Assembly: GCA_003550325.1 (NCBI GenBank)
Contig: QKWP01000509.1
Coordinates: 192,014 to 256,013, forward strand
Length of the DNA: 64,000 bases
Reading direction: 5' to 3'
Source: Gigaspora rosea
Taxonomy: Eukaryota; Glomeromycota; Glomeromycetes; Diversisporales; Gigasporaceae
Position numbers and translations under genes: made by a program. Position 1 is the stretch's first letter; the number at the start of each line of letters is the position of its first letter. The notes under the pieces were generated by a model. The model saw only the letters and a list, made by a program, of their open reading frames with translations, did no database searches and was not told the DNA's origin. Positions 35,609 through 47,505 of this stretch are shown here, piece after piece.

Positions 35609-37214
35609 AGATTCAAGATATGCAAACATTTCTAACCGCTACCAATAAATGTTGTATTTATAAACTATACTTATAACCTAAATAAATATAACAAAAAAAT
35701 TAAAGTACAATTTAGAATGTAGTTCGAAATATAGTGTTTTTTATTATGCAAGCAAAACTAGCGGAAACAGAATCTTGCAACTTTACTCACCAATTGCTTA
35801 GGTTGCCAAACTACCTTCCGACCTTGTAAAATCTTTGCTTCTCACCTAGATCTTGAAACCTCTGTATCAGTATACTTCTGTATCCCACTGTATCCCAAGT
35901 TGAAAGCAATAAAACTCAAGATAAAACACCAACGACTCCTATATTACGTATTACAAAAAAATTTTTCTCATGACATGACGATTTTTACTTATAAAAGTAC
36001 TTTAAAAATTACAGTTGAATGTATAAAAAAAAGATCACATTTAGTTAATGTTAGCCAATCAAAACAAACTTCCGCTCTAAATTTTAAGTTAATTTTAAAT
36101 CGCTTATTAAGTGAAATTAGAATTTTCTAATAGAGTAAGTTTAGAATTTCGTTGCATTTCGACGTACAACATATATAATCATTTCATTGTGTTGCACATC
36201 AACGCATAACAAAATAAATCAAAAATCTAAACTATACTGATGTTATATAATAAATAATTATTACTAAAAATGTAAAGAATGATTGAATTTCCTTTCTCTT
36301 ATATAGCTAATTGAGCTAATAATAAACTGCAAATTTCTTTAAACCATCTTCCGTTCTTGGTTTCGCGCGCAGCTATCTAGTTTATAATTCTATTTAAACT
36401 AGCTTATATTCTGAATTTTGTTATTTTTGTTATAAATGAGAACAGAACTAACACTGACAATTAAATTGAAACATAGCAACTACTCAATCACTGTCCACGC
36501 TGTCCATAGATTTTCCATAAAAATAGGCTATATTTAATTCAAAAATAAAACGTGATTAAATGAACCAAAAAGTTTGTATATGTATGATTTTAAAAAAGCA
36601 TCGAATAGATAAATAATTTATAAAAATTGAAGTTAAATAATGATATTATTAAAGAAAAATAGTAATACATCAGGTTTTTTTTTTTTAATATGCAAAAAGA
36701 TCAACAATTGGTCTGTATTTTTTTTTTTTTTTTTGATTGATTTTATTGGTCATTGATCATGTTTTAATTAACATAATTGCCAATCATATGAAATTCATAC
36801 TGGTGTTAACATCGGTTTTGGGTTGTTGACTCTGATGGTAAATTGGGGAAGGTTAGGTTTCGTGTCATGGTCACACTTTATGAGCAACACTTGTTATGTA
36901 GATGAAACTCCTGATTATTAGATATTCAAGATAAATGAGCATTTAGACAATCAATTTATTAGTGGGGGACGATTCATGAGAATCTCTTTATTAGAAGAGG
37001 GGTGCAAAGGGCATACATCTTTACTCTAACATTGGAAAGGGAACTATTATTGAAAGACATCGGATGATCCAACGATCTACTCTCCTCTCATGACCTTCCG
37101 AATGTGGACCCATCTGACTAAGGAAACCTATAAAAATTCAGACAAGCACTTCTAAAAAGTCTATACCCGATTTACACTAGGGTCACGAATTAAGTGTAAT
37201 ACTGGATTCGGACT

Positions 37215-38755
37215 CTAATCGAGAAATTTAAGCAAATAAGGTTCTATTTCAAAATTATCAAGAAGTGTCCTTAATGGTGTGGTTACGGAAATATCGAACC
37301 CACTTGCACTGTGTACACCAATTAGACTAACACGGCTCAAATTTTGATAAGAAAATGCAGTTCCTCCACTATCACCACCTCTAGATTCACTAGTGTCGAA
37401 GATAAATTTTCTTCCGAAGCTAAATTCATAAATAAAAAAACCATTGAACGACTTTATATATCCACAACTTACATGCGTCACGTAGCCAGATTTACATAAA
37501 TGAGCACCAACACTAGGAACAAGAATATCATCCACTATATAATTCAGTAAATTGATCGCTATCAGTATTTCTTATAGCCATTGATGGTTCGAAATTACCT
37601 TCTACAAAGATTAAATCAGCATCGAATGGTTCTATAAAATATTTTTCAGCTTTACCGACAAAGTTGCTCCCTTTGCGTTTCCAATCTTGCGAATTCCATG
37701 GTCTATGATTATAAAAATTTAAATTATCGGGCGCATTTAGAAAACAATGCCCAGCAGTTACAACGTATTTAATATCAGGATTTGTTGCATTTCTTGCCCA
37801 AAAACCTGCCGAGCACATTGTTTTCTTGAATCTATTCACAAGGCCATCACCATTTATGAGATTGGAGATATTAAGCCACCAGAAAAATTAGAGGTTTTAA
37901 CGTTGATGAATAGTCGATGTTTTCGTAGGTGGATTAGGTGTTTTCGTAGATGTTTCTTCTTCGTCTTCTTCGTAAATTAAAATCGGATCATATGGCCTAA
38001 CAACGTCTACGAATGCATCATTTCTTGTTTCATTGAAGGGTAAATATATGGAGTGTCTTCAATTAAAAGGGCCCATTTTTACATATATTTTATTTTGAGA
38101 TATTTGAGTTTAATTATTTGTTTTGATTTTCGGACTGATCCGGGATCAATCAAATTTCACGATATTGATTGGTTAAAGACGGCAGGTGACTATCGGGTAA
38201 ACTCGTGACGTGTTGGCTCTACGCAGCCTCATGTAATTTTTCTTTTTACATTATCTTGATTTTTTATTATGTAATTCGACTTTCATTTATAATTAAAAAA
38301 AGTCAATCATGTCAAAATTTATATGAATTTAACGAAAACTCATTTTTCAAAAAAATGTAAAAATGGGCCCTTTTAATTGAAGACACCCCATATAATGATA
38401 TGGTTTTTATAAAATCAGTGTAAAAATTAATGTCGATTGGGCTATAATCTTCGGCTAATTTAATTATTTGTTCGAAGGAGGATTTTAATACAGCCAAAGA
38501 AATGTTGCATCCTTAAATGATAATAAATGTGTAAAGTTTTTTATCTTGGGTGAGGATGTTATATTTTGAATTTCGGACTTGTTGATTGTATTTATAAATA
38601 TTTACATCTATATAGGTTCCTCCAAAACTTAAATCACTTAGTAACGGTTTTAATATTCCATCTACCCTTGCTAAATTTTTCTCTCGGTTCAGTAAATTGA
38701 GTACTTCACTATCTTCTACATTCCATAATCGTGCTAATGGTTCTTTGCCAATACA
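37215..38755 (-). pseudogene. Broken S1-family serine protease (trypsin/alpha-lytic type)
   Basis: The catalytic triad is visible: VVTAGHC (His) and FDADLIFVEG (Asp) in the piece 37839-37528, and ESRGGDSGGTAFS (Ser) in the piece 37535-37215. These two pieces are in different frames that overlap at about 37530, with no intron signal. An upstream propeptide-like part is spread over frames at 38040-37895 (VVRPYDPILIY, acidic and Thr/Pro-rich linker), 38497-38391 (LKSSFEQIIKLAEDYSPIDI) and 38755-38516 (LARLWNVEDSEVLNLLNREK, FGGTYIDV). There is an internal stop at 38513-38515. A MITE (38049-38390) is inserted in it, and another begins at 38769 where the 5' part vanishes. Related Rhizophagus proteases are predicted to be secreted; that is not verifiable here. 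At least two frame breaks plus a stop argue against function. Confidence 0.75.
38049..38390. mobile_element. Mariner-like MITE with TA duplication
   Basis: The 36-bp terminal inverted repeats have one mismatch (TGG(A/G)GTGTCTTCAATTAAAA continuing through GGGCCC). TA flanks both sides (38047-38048, 38391-38392). It interrupts the protease pseudogene. Confidence 0.8.
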
Positions 38756-38768
38756 ATAACATCGTAAT

Positions 38769-39412
38769 AGAGGTTGTACCCGAAATAAATTTCAAATTCC
38801 GGATAACCCGCCCGTTTACCAGACTATTACCGGGTCACAAACCGGATTGTTTTAAAAAATCCGGGTTACCCGGTTGACCCGGTTGACCCGGTTTGTTTGA
38901 TTGGCTAATGCAAAATTCAGGTAGCTCTTAAGGGTATGTAATTTTTTTAGAGGTTGCACCCGTTAAAAAATTTAAGCTCCGGGTTTCTCACCGTTTACAA
39001 CATTATAAACTGGGTCATCTTAATAATCCGGGTAAACCGTTTTTTTGATTGATTGATGCAAAATCATAAATTCTCTTATATGCATTTTTTTAAAAAACTA
39101 CGTATAATGATAATGGTAACTGATAAATTTATTAATTTTTATGTCAGGTGCCCCGAGAATCATGATAATAGCTGTAACATAATCAGTTTATTCTCAAACG
39201 GCTAGAGGCCGTCGGAAAATAAACTGGGTTTAAATAATAAAAATTAAAATGACCTCACTCCCAACGGACATACGTACTGTACATACGTTTGTACGTCACA
39301 TTATCATGCTTATGGATAATTAATTCGGGTCACCCGGTTAACGATAGCTATGACCCGGTTGACAGATGTTAACCGGGTTACCCGGGTAACACTTATACGG
39401 GTACAAGCTCTA
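38769..39412. mobile_element. hAT-like element, TAGAGGTTGTACCCG termini, with nested CCGGGT repeats
   Basis: Starts TAGAGGTTGTACCCG and ends in the inverse of TAGAGCTTGTACCCG. The flanks CATCGTAA (38761-38768) and CATTGTAA (39413-39420) match at 7 of 8. The interior has GACCCGGTT tandem copies and a second internal left end near 38948 (TAGAGGTTGCACCCG), suggesting nested insertion or duplication. A 113-bp relative lies at 59913-60025. Confidence 0.78.
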
Positions 39413-41205
39413 CATTGTAATGTAAAAATAAGTAATAAATTTATTAAAAAGTAAACGTTTTTCATAGTTACTAGCGATAATACGATAATAATAATATTTT
39501 TTTATTTTTCTGTTTTTTATAACGTTAAGTACGTGGTACAAGCACCTAAGTGTCATCTCTACTTATTGTATCATATGCAAATAGATCTGTCATTAACTAT
39601 TATTGTTACTTTTAGGCTTTTTTTTTTAAATGAGGTTTTTTTCATAAAGTAAGGTTTAAACTGGAGCATATTAATTTAAACTTAAAGCTACACGCAAAGA
39701 TCTACCATATGATTAAATATTATACCACTTCATTAGGTTCCGATATGAATTATTTTCAGAATGGTGTTTCCGAGAGAATGATTTTCTTGGGTAATCCTTA
39801 ATTAAAAATGTCAAATTTTAGCTTGTGCACCTTTATATGTTCTGCATTATTTTGACATTCTTAAATTTTCACCGATTTAGGAATTGCTTAGGTCAATTCT
39901 TAATGCAATTAATTATTAAACTAGACAGCTACGCGATGTCATCACGCGAAACCGGAACGGTAGACCTTGATAATGGTTAGATTTGAATGTTTATTATGAT
40001 AAAGTAATATCAATTGTTGCAACGAAATTCTAAACTGACTCTGTTGGTAGAGAATTCAAATTCCACTTAATAAACGGATTAAAAATTAGCTTAAAATTTA
40101 GTAATCATCAACAGATGAAATTGAATTCTACGCATTTTGTAAAATCGGTCCATAATGTAAATTTTTAAAAATGTCAACACTTATTTTTATTTCGTAATGC
40201 ATTTGAAAGCTTACTAATTTTCTCGATGGCAAATCTTTTAATTGATACGAAAAACTTTTATTTTATTATGCGAGAGGATTATATTTTTATTTTAAAACTG
40301 TTGAAGAGTCATCTAATACCAATTTTAGAACTACTAAAAGTTGTAGGCTCAAAACACATTCAGCTTGCGATGAAATATTAACAATCAAATTTGCTGGTAC
40401 GTCGTCCTGCAGTTTACTTCGTGATGATCTTACCTAGGAGCGCTAACAAAATTTCATTGTCACGTGATAACAGACAAATTATTTATGGCTAAAGTGAGGG
40501 CCTATGTCAGGGATAGGGTTTAGGTGATTATATAGTTAAACAAGTCATGCGCCTGCCCATGCGCTGGGAGTTTAGTTATCTATATTTTTTTTATATTGTT
40601 GTCATTCTAAAATGCTAATAGGTAATTTAACTTTTGATTTCTATTTTATTGTGTTGCAATTCTTTTTCGTTTTAGCGTAATAATGAAATTAATCTCGTTC
40701 TAATAGTTTTTGCTAGAATTTTGGTTTAATCTTAAGTGATTGGGTTCCGATTAATTTTGAAATTCGTGATTGAGTATTAATAAAAGAATCACGATTATGG
40801 GTATGAATAGGTTCTTTATATTTTGGGTTTTTTTTCAGTCTTGTTTTCTTGTCTTTAAGTAATTTGTTAAGGGTAGAGTTCCAATTCAGATCAATTCTTC
40901 ATCCATTTATCCGATAAGCTATATCTTGTATTACAACCAATGGGAGAGCTCATAGGCTTTAGCTTCGATCGTGAACAAATAGTGGTTAAGGTTAAATGTT
41001 TTAAATCAATAAACTAACACACATAATTACAGGTTATATAGGTTTCTCTTTATTAGAAAAATTGATACGTCAAATTATTATAATAATACTAAAACTATCC
41101 AGAATTATTAACAATCGTTTTATAATCTTTCTTTCCTTCACAGACTGAACTACACCCTTATATATCTTTAATTCCTGTGAGTTTTTTAATCCTTCGCTTG
41201 GAGCT

Positions 41206-41365
41206 TAGGGATTGGAACCGCCTAAAATTTTTTCTAATCGTTTAATTGTTTAACTGTATAACCGTTTAATTTGGCCAGCATTAAAATAATTCCGGCTCAT
41301 AACCAACATAATTTTGCCTGGAATTATAGAGCAATTTTTAAACGGTTAAACAGTTCCAATCCCTA
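41206..41365. mobile_element. 160-bp hAT-like MITE, TAGGGATTGG family, copy 1
   Basis: Begins TAGGGATTGGAACCG and ends in CCAATCCCTA, with the exact 8-bp duplication TTGGAGCT at 41198-41205 and 41366-41373. The interior has GTTTAAC(C/T)GTTTAA motifs. It is the same length as, and highly similar along its whole length to, the copy at 48529-48688. Confidence 0.93.
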
Positions 41366-41510
41366 TTGGAGCTTCAATCTCTAGATTAGAGTTTAATCAC
41401 CCACTTGGGGCTTCAATCTCACGCTTGGAGCTTTAATCATTCAATTGGAGTTTTAATCACTCGCTTGAAACTTCAATCTCTCGATTAAAGCTTTTTTCAC
41501 CTAACTGCGT
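41366..41510. repeat. Degenerate ~25-bp tandem repeat
   Basis: Units resemble CTTGGAGCTTCAATCTCTCG with substitutions (ATTGGAGTTTTAATCACTCG and similar). The MITE at 41206 inserted in this array, since its target duplication TTGGAGCT is part of the unit. Confidence 0.7.
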
Positions 41511-42304
41511 CACAAACTATATCAAAATAAGAATTCAAAAAATCACAATAATGATAAAAAAAATGAACAAAAAAATTGAGCATAATAATGGATATCTGTT
41601 TTTTTAATTCGGATATCTGAGTTAGATAGCATTGTTTTACATATCGTATAACGTGAGTAGCTCTTGAGTGTGAGAATAGTTATGTATGCGCTGCGAGGTT
41701 TATCTTAATCTGAATTTGGGCTAGGTGGCTGATTCAGAATTGGCCGAAATTCCAGATGTAAAGTAGGTTTAGACTAAATTGGGATAAATCAGGTTTTTAA
41801 GGTTAGATTGGGTTATTGTTTATTGGTGAGAACTACGAAACGAAATTGTTTTGTTTGAGCAAAATGAATTATGCCCTTTTTATTTACTCAAGCATTGTAT
41901 TTATACATTTTTAATCTATAACAGTTCAAAGACCACTATTTTAAGCTTCGAACTATTTTGGTCTTAGACCAGGATCTATGGTTCCAAACCATTGTTAGTG
42001 GCCCAGAACCTAGAACTGGGGTCCGAAACTACTACCCATCTTAGTCATATACTAAAAAAGAAAACACATTGTTCAGGGCAAATACCCTAATTATGTACGG
42101 GACAGAATTACATAAAAGAAAAATAACAATTAAAAAGTTTACAACACTGGATGTCTATGGATTGGAACTTTACTTTTGGTAATTTTATAGTGGTAATATT
42201 CATGAGACGTGCATGTTTTTTTAAAATATCAAGAAGTGAAAAAAAATAGTACATGCATATGAATGAATAGCATTTTTATCGATTATTGAACTTTTTAAAC
42301 TAAA

Positions 42305-42483
42305 TTATAATATGACAGGATGAAACCCGCGCAGCTAGCTAGTAAAATCCGCTATGCAGATCACATGAGGGTGAAATCCACGTTAACCTATAAACACTAA
42401 GCTAACGCGGATTTCACCCAAACCCTATGATCAAAGCGGGTTTTACTAGCTAGCTGCGCGGGTTTCACCCTGACATATTATAA
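42305..42483. mobile_element. Foldback element with 49-bp arms
   Basis: The arms begin TTATAATATG(A/T)CAGG and contain CGCGCAGCTAGCTAGTAAAA; 46 of 49 positions match. A second inner inverted repeat (GGTGAAATCC / GGATTTCACC) gives a double hairpin. No unambiguous duplication was found; TA-type insertion is possible. Confidence 0.75.
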
Positions 42484-42719
42484 TAATTAATTTTTATCTA
42501 ATAAAGGTTAGGTGATTGTTTTATATTTGGTAATTATATGCAATATTTTTGTTAATTTATTTATGCATTTTAATAATAAAGGATTTCCTTTAATCGTAAT
42601 TGTTTTATATTTAGTAATTAAGATATGCATTATTTTATTCGTGCATTTTGAAAAATTGACCTATCGTCATTTGCAATTTATTCTATATATACAACCAATG
42701 TTCGATAAGCGAAAAATTT

Positions 42720-42790
42720 CGAGTGCGCTTGAGCTTGCGCAGCGCTTCGCTACGCAAGCGCAATCGCAATCGCAAGCGCAAGCGCAAGAG
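42720..42790. repeat. Hexanucleotide-like CAAGCG/CAATCG repeat
   Basis: A run of CGCAAG and CGCAAT hexamers with an inverted partner in GCTTGAGCTTGCGCAGCG. A related but opposite-strand run occurs at about 49565-49640. Frames across it are artefacts. Confidence 0.7.
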
Positions 42791-42807
42791 AATAGAGTAT
42801 AGACTAC

Positions 42808-42950
42808 AATCGGTTGAAATTTGTGAAACCCAAAAATACCAAAAAAAGATAATGCAGGGAAAATCAATTACCAGAAATAAACGTCAATGCAACCAAAATA
42901 TCCGAAAAAAGTAATTTAGAGTAACACCAAACATTAACGATCATTTCTAA
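42808..42950. repeat. Dispersed repeat, copy B
   Basis: Shares the ordered motifs GTTGAAATTTGTGAA, TCAATTACC, AATAAACGTCAAT and AAGTAATTTAGAGTAAC with 31958-32085. Non-coding. Confidence 0.6.
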
Positions 42951-43371
42951 GCGCTAACTGTTCAGGGGAAACTTTTAGCTAGTGCACGAAAGGTGGTTTC
43001 TTATGCATTTTTTGTGAAACAAGAAATTTTTACAAAGCAAAGTAAAATCGTTCAAAGAAACTTTTAATTAAAGCACGAAAATGATTTCTTATACAGATTT
43101 TTAAGAAATAACCGATTTTTGGCAAGATGAACGCTTGTTTTGAATTTTCTGTTCGTGTAACGTTCCATCTGATATTGAAATCTGATTGGTGGTCTGGTAC
43201 TAACCTGTCACGCAATTTAGACGTGCCTTTAAACACATACAGTATTGTGTGCCGCATTTTAACAAAATTTTTTACGGTAAATCATGAATCAACCAAATAT
43301 TGAGAGGTTACTGCAGATCAGCATGGCATGAATGATCTTTATGGAAAAACTTAACCTTGACCGGGGAGTTT

Positions 43372-44581
43372 AGGCAATTTATCCTAGACCCCGGGGTCTA
43401 AAATTTTATCATGTTTTTTGTGTACCTGCATAATAATCACTATAAAATCGATATTTTTATTTTTTTTTCCAATAGTCACCGTTGGTGTCGTGTCGTCGTC
43501 GTTTTGATGTCGTGTCGTCACTTTTTTGAAGTCGTCACTTTTTGGAGTCGTGTGATTTCATTGTGCTGGTTCTGGCGTCTCTGTTTTGGTGTGACTTTGC
43601 TGTGTTGGTGTTGTCACTTTTGAGGTTGCTTTTAATATGGAATCATACTGTGTAGTTAAGTTTCTCATCGCCCTTCGTAGCTTTTGTCGTTTTCAGTGTA
43701 TTTTTTGTAACGATTTTTATTTTTATTTTTTTTTAGATAAGTTTTTGTGCAAGTTTGCCGTTGTTTCAGTAAGTTCTTGTTTATTTTATTATTGAGCATT
43801 GGTCGCAGCACGGATGACATTTTTTTTTAGTTTTTTTTTTATTTTTTAATTCTTTATGTTTTATTTTTAGAATAAGGTTAGGATCGCGAATGGTGTTAAT
43901 AATAAGAGTACATATGGATTTTAATGGGTTAACAGATTCAAATTGAGACCTTAAGTTTCAGTATCAGCCACAATATTAATTCGTTTTTTTCATTGAACCC
44001 TTGTTACTATTTTTAGATCTATTATACTTTGGCAGTTATCTAATAATTCTTAATAACACTCTTTCAGTCAATTTTTTTTTTGCTGTTTTTTTTTTTATCT
44101 ATTCTTTTTATTTTTTCACTTTTTCTGATTTCTTGTTAGTTTTTTCTTACTTTCTTGTCTTTGATTGTTCATTTCATCTGTTTATTTCACCTATTTATGT
44201 AAAATAATAAAGAAATAAAAATAATAAAATAAAATAAGGCCATACAAAGTTAATTTTTTGGTTGTAATAACATAAAATTTGAAAATGACCCGGCTTTTAA
44301 TTTTATTTTCAAATTTTTATATATAAAAAGCATATAAAAATCTTAAAAAAACTTCACACAGATAGTAAATATAGTCAAAAATTTTATAATTTTGCAAAAT
44401 TTGACCTGGCCAGGATTATGAGAACCAATTTATTAAGTTTGTATGGCCTAAAGTAAAATCAATAAATCATTGCAAAATTGGCTTTTATGGGTGGTACATT
44501 ATAAAGAAAAAAAACTTAGAATTTTTGTTCGATGGCTATCAGATTTGAACCAATCATATCTGGGGTCTAGCCTAATTGCCT
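43372..44581. mobile_element. Possible non-autonomous element with AGGCAATT/CTAGACCCC inverted arms
   Basis: AGGCAATT-four bases-CTAGACCCC at 43372 occurs inverted with near identity at about 44570-44581, and both arms carry CCCCGGGG palindromes. The 1.2 kb between contains low-complexity T-rich frames and the TAA-flanked MITE at 44238. No target duplication was established. Confidence 0.4.
44238..44448. mobile_element. Harbinger/Tourist-like MITE, GGCCATAC ends, copy 1
   Basis: 211 bp with inverted ends GGCCATACAAA(G/C)TTAA, flanked by TAA on both sides (44235-44237, 44449-44451). Similar in inverted orientation to 53732-53962 along most of its length. Confidence 0.82.
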
Positions 44582-45055
44582 GAACCCCGGGGTCCAGAAT
44601 AACTATTCTAACCAGGGTCTAGGATAAGGATGCTCATTTTTTATATAGTTCATGACATCTAAAGATTAAACCACGTGACTTGTCCCATTTTAAAAAATTT
44701 CATATTGAAATTTACTATTTTTTTGATTTCTTGTATTTTGATTGGTCAAAATATTTTTTTCAAAATTTTTTTTAATTAAAATAACAAATTAGCCAATAGC
44801 AAGAGGCCAAAACATGTGACTTGTCCCATTTTTATTAATTTTTTGATGCATTATATAAAATTAAGCATCTTTAAAGTAATATAAATCAAAAATATATAAT
44901 AATTATTTTAAAAATAAAGCCACTAAGTTGTAGCAAATTAACTTAGTTACAATTTAGCGACTTTGTTTTTTTCATATCTTTTATGTATCAAGAGTTATTA
45001 AATTTTGAAATTATTTTAGTCTTTAGGTGTTGTGCACTGTACCACCGAAATTATG

Positions 45056-45204
45056 TATGGTATAGATATAGATGAGCAGATCAGATAGTACAGGCTAATT
45101 TTATAATTCTAACCTTAACGCTAATATATATGACACCGGATCAGTATGATACAGATTTTAAAAATTTAGGGTGTACTATACTAATCTGCTCACCCATACC
45201 ATAC
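45056..45204. mobile_element. Inverted-repeat element, GTATGGTAT ends
   Basis: The arms share GTATGGTAT and GATGAGCAGAT/GGTGAGCAGAT followed by TAGTAC in inverted order over about 35 bp. No target duplication could be defined. Confidence 0.5.
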
Positions 45205-45257
45205 TGATTTGCGAAAATACTAATCGATACCATACCGGTACCATACAGGAAATCACT

Positions 45258-45360
45258 TCAGTAAGTTTGTAACAAAATTTTTTACAGTAAATTATGATAG
45301 AAACCACAACTGTTAATTCCAATATGAGCTAACTCAAAACTATACTGCATTGGGATGTTT
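45258..45360. repeat. ~100-bp dispersed repeat (TTTGTAACAAAATTTTTAC family)
   Basis: Shares the order AGTTTGTAACAAAATTTTT, GTAAATTATGATAGAA, AACTGT(T)AATTCCAA and ACTAACTCAA-like motifs with 45868-45958 and with the tandem set at 48735-49015. Non-coding. Confidence 0.6.
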
Positions 45361-45867
45361 GATACACTATGAAAATCAAATCTTATGCATCATATAAAAT
45401 TCTAATAAGACAGAATTTTAAAAGATTTTTCCTCGATTAACCAACTGAAACATTTCATATATAAAAATGTGTCACATTTTTTAGATGCACAGGTTGTATT
45501 CGTTTTTTTTCCTCAAAAACTTCAATACAAATCGATTCAGCTCCTTATAACTACGAGTCTGTCTTTACATTACATATAGTAGAATTTATTTTTTCTAAAA
45601 CATTTTAATTAAATTTTTATTCGGGCAGTCGGGAAAAAATTTTAAATAAATTGATAAACCTGATTGGTCAAAATGCAAATTTCGCTTTCATTTTGTGATT
45701 TTGTGATGTTAAAGCTGTACATCTAATTAAACCTGGAGAAGCATGGATCTTAACGAGTCCTATAAACGTCGATTTCAATTAAGTTGCACAAAAATATCTG
45801 ATAATTAATTTTTATATGATACCACGAACACTTCAATACTGCTTGTTATCACAATAGCTAACAAGTT

Positions 45868-45958
45868 TTGTAACAAAATTTTTACGCAAAATTATGGTAG
45901 GAATTAAGGCAGTTGATACCAAAACCAACTAATTCATCTATATACCGCAATAGCAAGG
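45868..45958. repeat. ~100-bp dispersed repeat, further copy
   Basis: Contains AAGTTTTGTAACAAAATTTT, AAATTATGGTAGGAATTA and CCAACTAATTCA in the same order as 45258-45360. Confidence 0.6.
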
Positions 45959-46401
45959 TTTTATTTTGTCTCTCATTTTCGGTATGGTGCATAACTACGA
46001 AGAACATATATCGGTATTACCCCTTCCGCTATTGAGCGATCTACTCGCAACTTTTACCCTTTATTTTTTCTTTTTTGTGTTTGTTCCATTATGCGTTTAA
46101 CAACTGGGCTGTAGTCCTGACAGGCCAACCTTTTACCAGTGACTATCGTCCTGACAGGTCATACTGTCCAGTACATAAATAACAATACTGATAACATATA
46201 TTATAATTATTGTGTGTGCAAGTTAGTTACACACGGGTTCACAACGTCTATAGACTTCCCACAAAAACATTAATCAATGAGTATACCCCTAAAGTGACTT
46301 CACCTTAACCTCACCCTAACCCTAAAGAGTTTCATTGGTTTCATTAGATAAAAATCACGGGTAAAACTTTTTGTGGGAGAGCTACCACAGCTCGGTCGGG
46401 T

Positions 46402-46760
46402 CAGGGACGCCGAAAATTATGGATCCATAATTTTCCATAAATTTTGAATAATCCATAATTTTGAGGATTATCCATAAAAACCAAAATTTTAGAAAATTTT
46501 ATGCATGATTTTAGCAGTTTGATTGGTTACAGATCACATGGATATTAATTTCCATTAATCTGATTGGTTGTGTTCGTACGATTCAAAATTTCGAGAATTT
46601 TTGGATGGTGAAATTTTGGACAATAATTCAAAGTCACGTGAATCACATGACATGGCCCGAATTATGAAATTTAATTTCTTAATGCGGCTAAGCCCAAAAA
46701 TTTCCAAAATTTTTTTAAAAAAATTTACTTATAATCCAAAAAAAAAAATCGGCATCTCTG
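46402..46760. mobile_element. hAT-like MITE, CAGGGACGCCGA termini
   Basis: Starts CAGGGACGCCGA and ends in the inverse of CAGAGATGCCGA. The flanks GGTCGGGT (46394-46401) and GCTCGGGT (46761-46768) match at 7 of 8. The interior has repeated ATAATCCATAATTTT hairpins and no gene. Confidence 0.8.
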
Positions 46761-47083
46761 GCTCGGGTTCACATTAAATCAAGTGGTAGATATGAATCCA
46801 TGTAACTAACTTACACACACATTTGGGTGTCCAGGATTATGCGATGCGATGAGGTAAATTATGGGGCGAACTGATGTTGATTATGCGATGGATGTGAAAA
46901 ATTATGCGATCGATTATGCGATTTTTATTATTGTACGCTATATGTAATTAATTACCGGTAGTTCTATTCTTCGTAATTTTTGGACATTTGCAGAAAATTT
47001 TACTTCAACTATGCTCGTAATTTAAGTTTATTCATTTTCTACATCGGAACTTTCCGGAATTTACTTTCTGCCACCCAAATTAA

Positions 47084-47351
47084 GGGTAGGCTAAAGCCAG
47101 GTACATCACGAAATTACCTGGATCAGTCCGAACAAAACAAAGCGAGACGAAACACGAAATATATAAAAAATGGCTATCCAAACCGGTCTTGGTTGATTAA
47201 GTAAAGTGTCGGAAATGCGATTTTACTATATATAAACTACCTCCTAACCTAACCCTAACCCAACCCTAACCCTAACCATAACCCTATCCTAATCTTAATT
47301 AAAAATCGGAAAAATCGGTAATCTCGTGATGTAACTGGCTTTAGCCATCCC
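47084..47351. mobile_element. MITE nested inside the 46823-47484 element
   Basis: The ends GGGTAGGCTAAAGCCAG and the inverse of GGGATGGCTAAAGCCAG are followed inward by TACATCACGA. The flanks CAAATTAA (47076-47083) and CAAATCAA (47352-47359) match at 7 of 8. Confidence 0.78.
47241..47290. repeat. Interstitial telomere-like CCCTAA repeats
   Basis: About eight imperfect CCTAAC / CCCTAA units inside the nested MITE. Shorter CCCTAA runs occur near 46310, 54870 and 62220, so this is not a chromosome end. Confidence 0.8.
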
Positions 47352-47505
47352 CAAATCAAGTGAAGTCAACATACTCCCAACAACCAATCATATTTTATTC
47401 ACGTGATTTATGCTTTTTTTTGCGAATGCAAAAAATTGTTAAATAATGCGCATATTATGCTTTCGCATAATCCTGGACACCCTAACACACATATACATAT
47501 GATAA

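Larger units (their letters stand above)
28712..37214. other. Long stretch without intact genes
   Basis: Holds a degenerate minisatellite (28783-28990), a GC-richer duplicated block (29880-30110), MITEs at 30166-30374, 31101-31306, 34339-34458 and 35092-35214, a 431-bp tandem duplication (33108-33975), the inverted CCATTGG cluster (34735-34928) and a 94-bp tandem duplication (35421-35608). Frames of 60-100 codons at 32580-32798 (minus), 34036-34293 (plus) and 35900-36130 (plus) match nothing recognised and are not called. Confidence 0.5.
46823..47484. mobile_element. hAT-like element, GGGTGTCCAGG termini, host of a nested MITE
   Basis: The terminal inverted repeat GGGTGTCCAGGATTATGCGA is exact at both ends. 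The exact 8-bp duplication ACACACAT is at 46815-46822 and 47485-47492. Interior ATTATGCGAT repeats echo the ends. A second MITE (47084-47351) is inserted in it. Confidence 0.9.

Noticed and set aside
44001..44207. 68-codon plus-strand frame predicted as hydrophobic
   Set aside because: Poly-T-derived Phe/Leu/Ser peptide in low-complexity DNA.
47241..47290. Chromosome end
   Set aside because: The telomere-like units are few, imperfect and embedded within a nested MITE with sequence on both sides.
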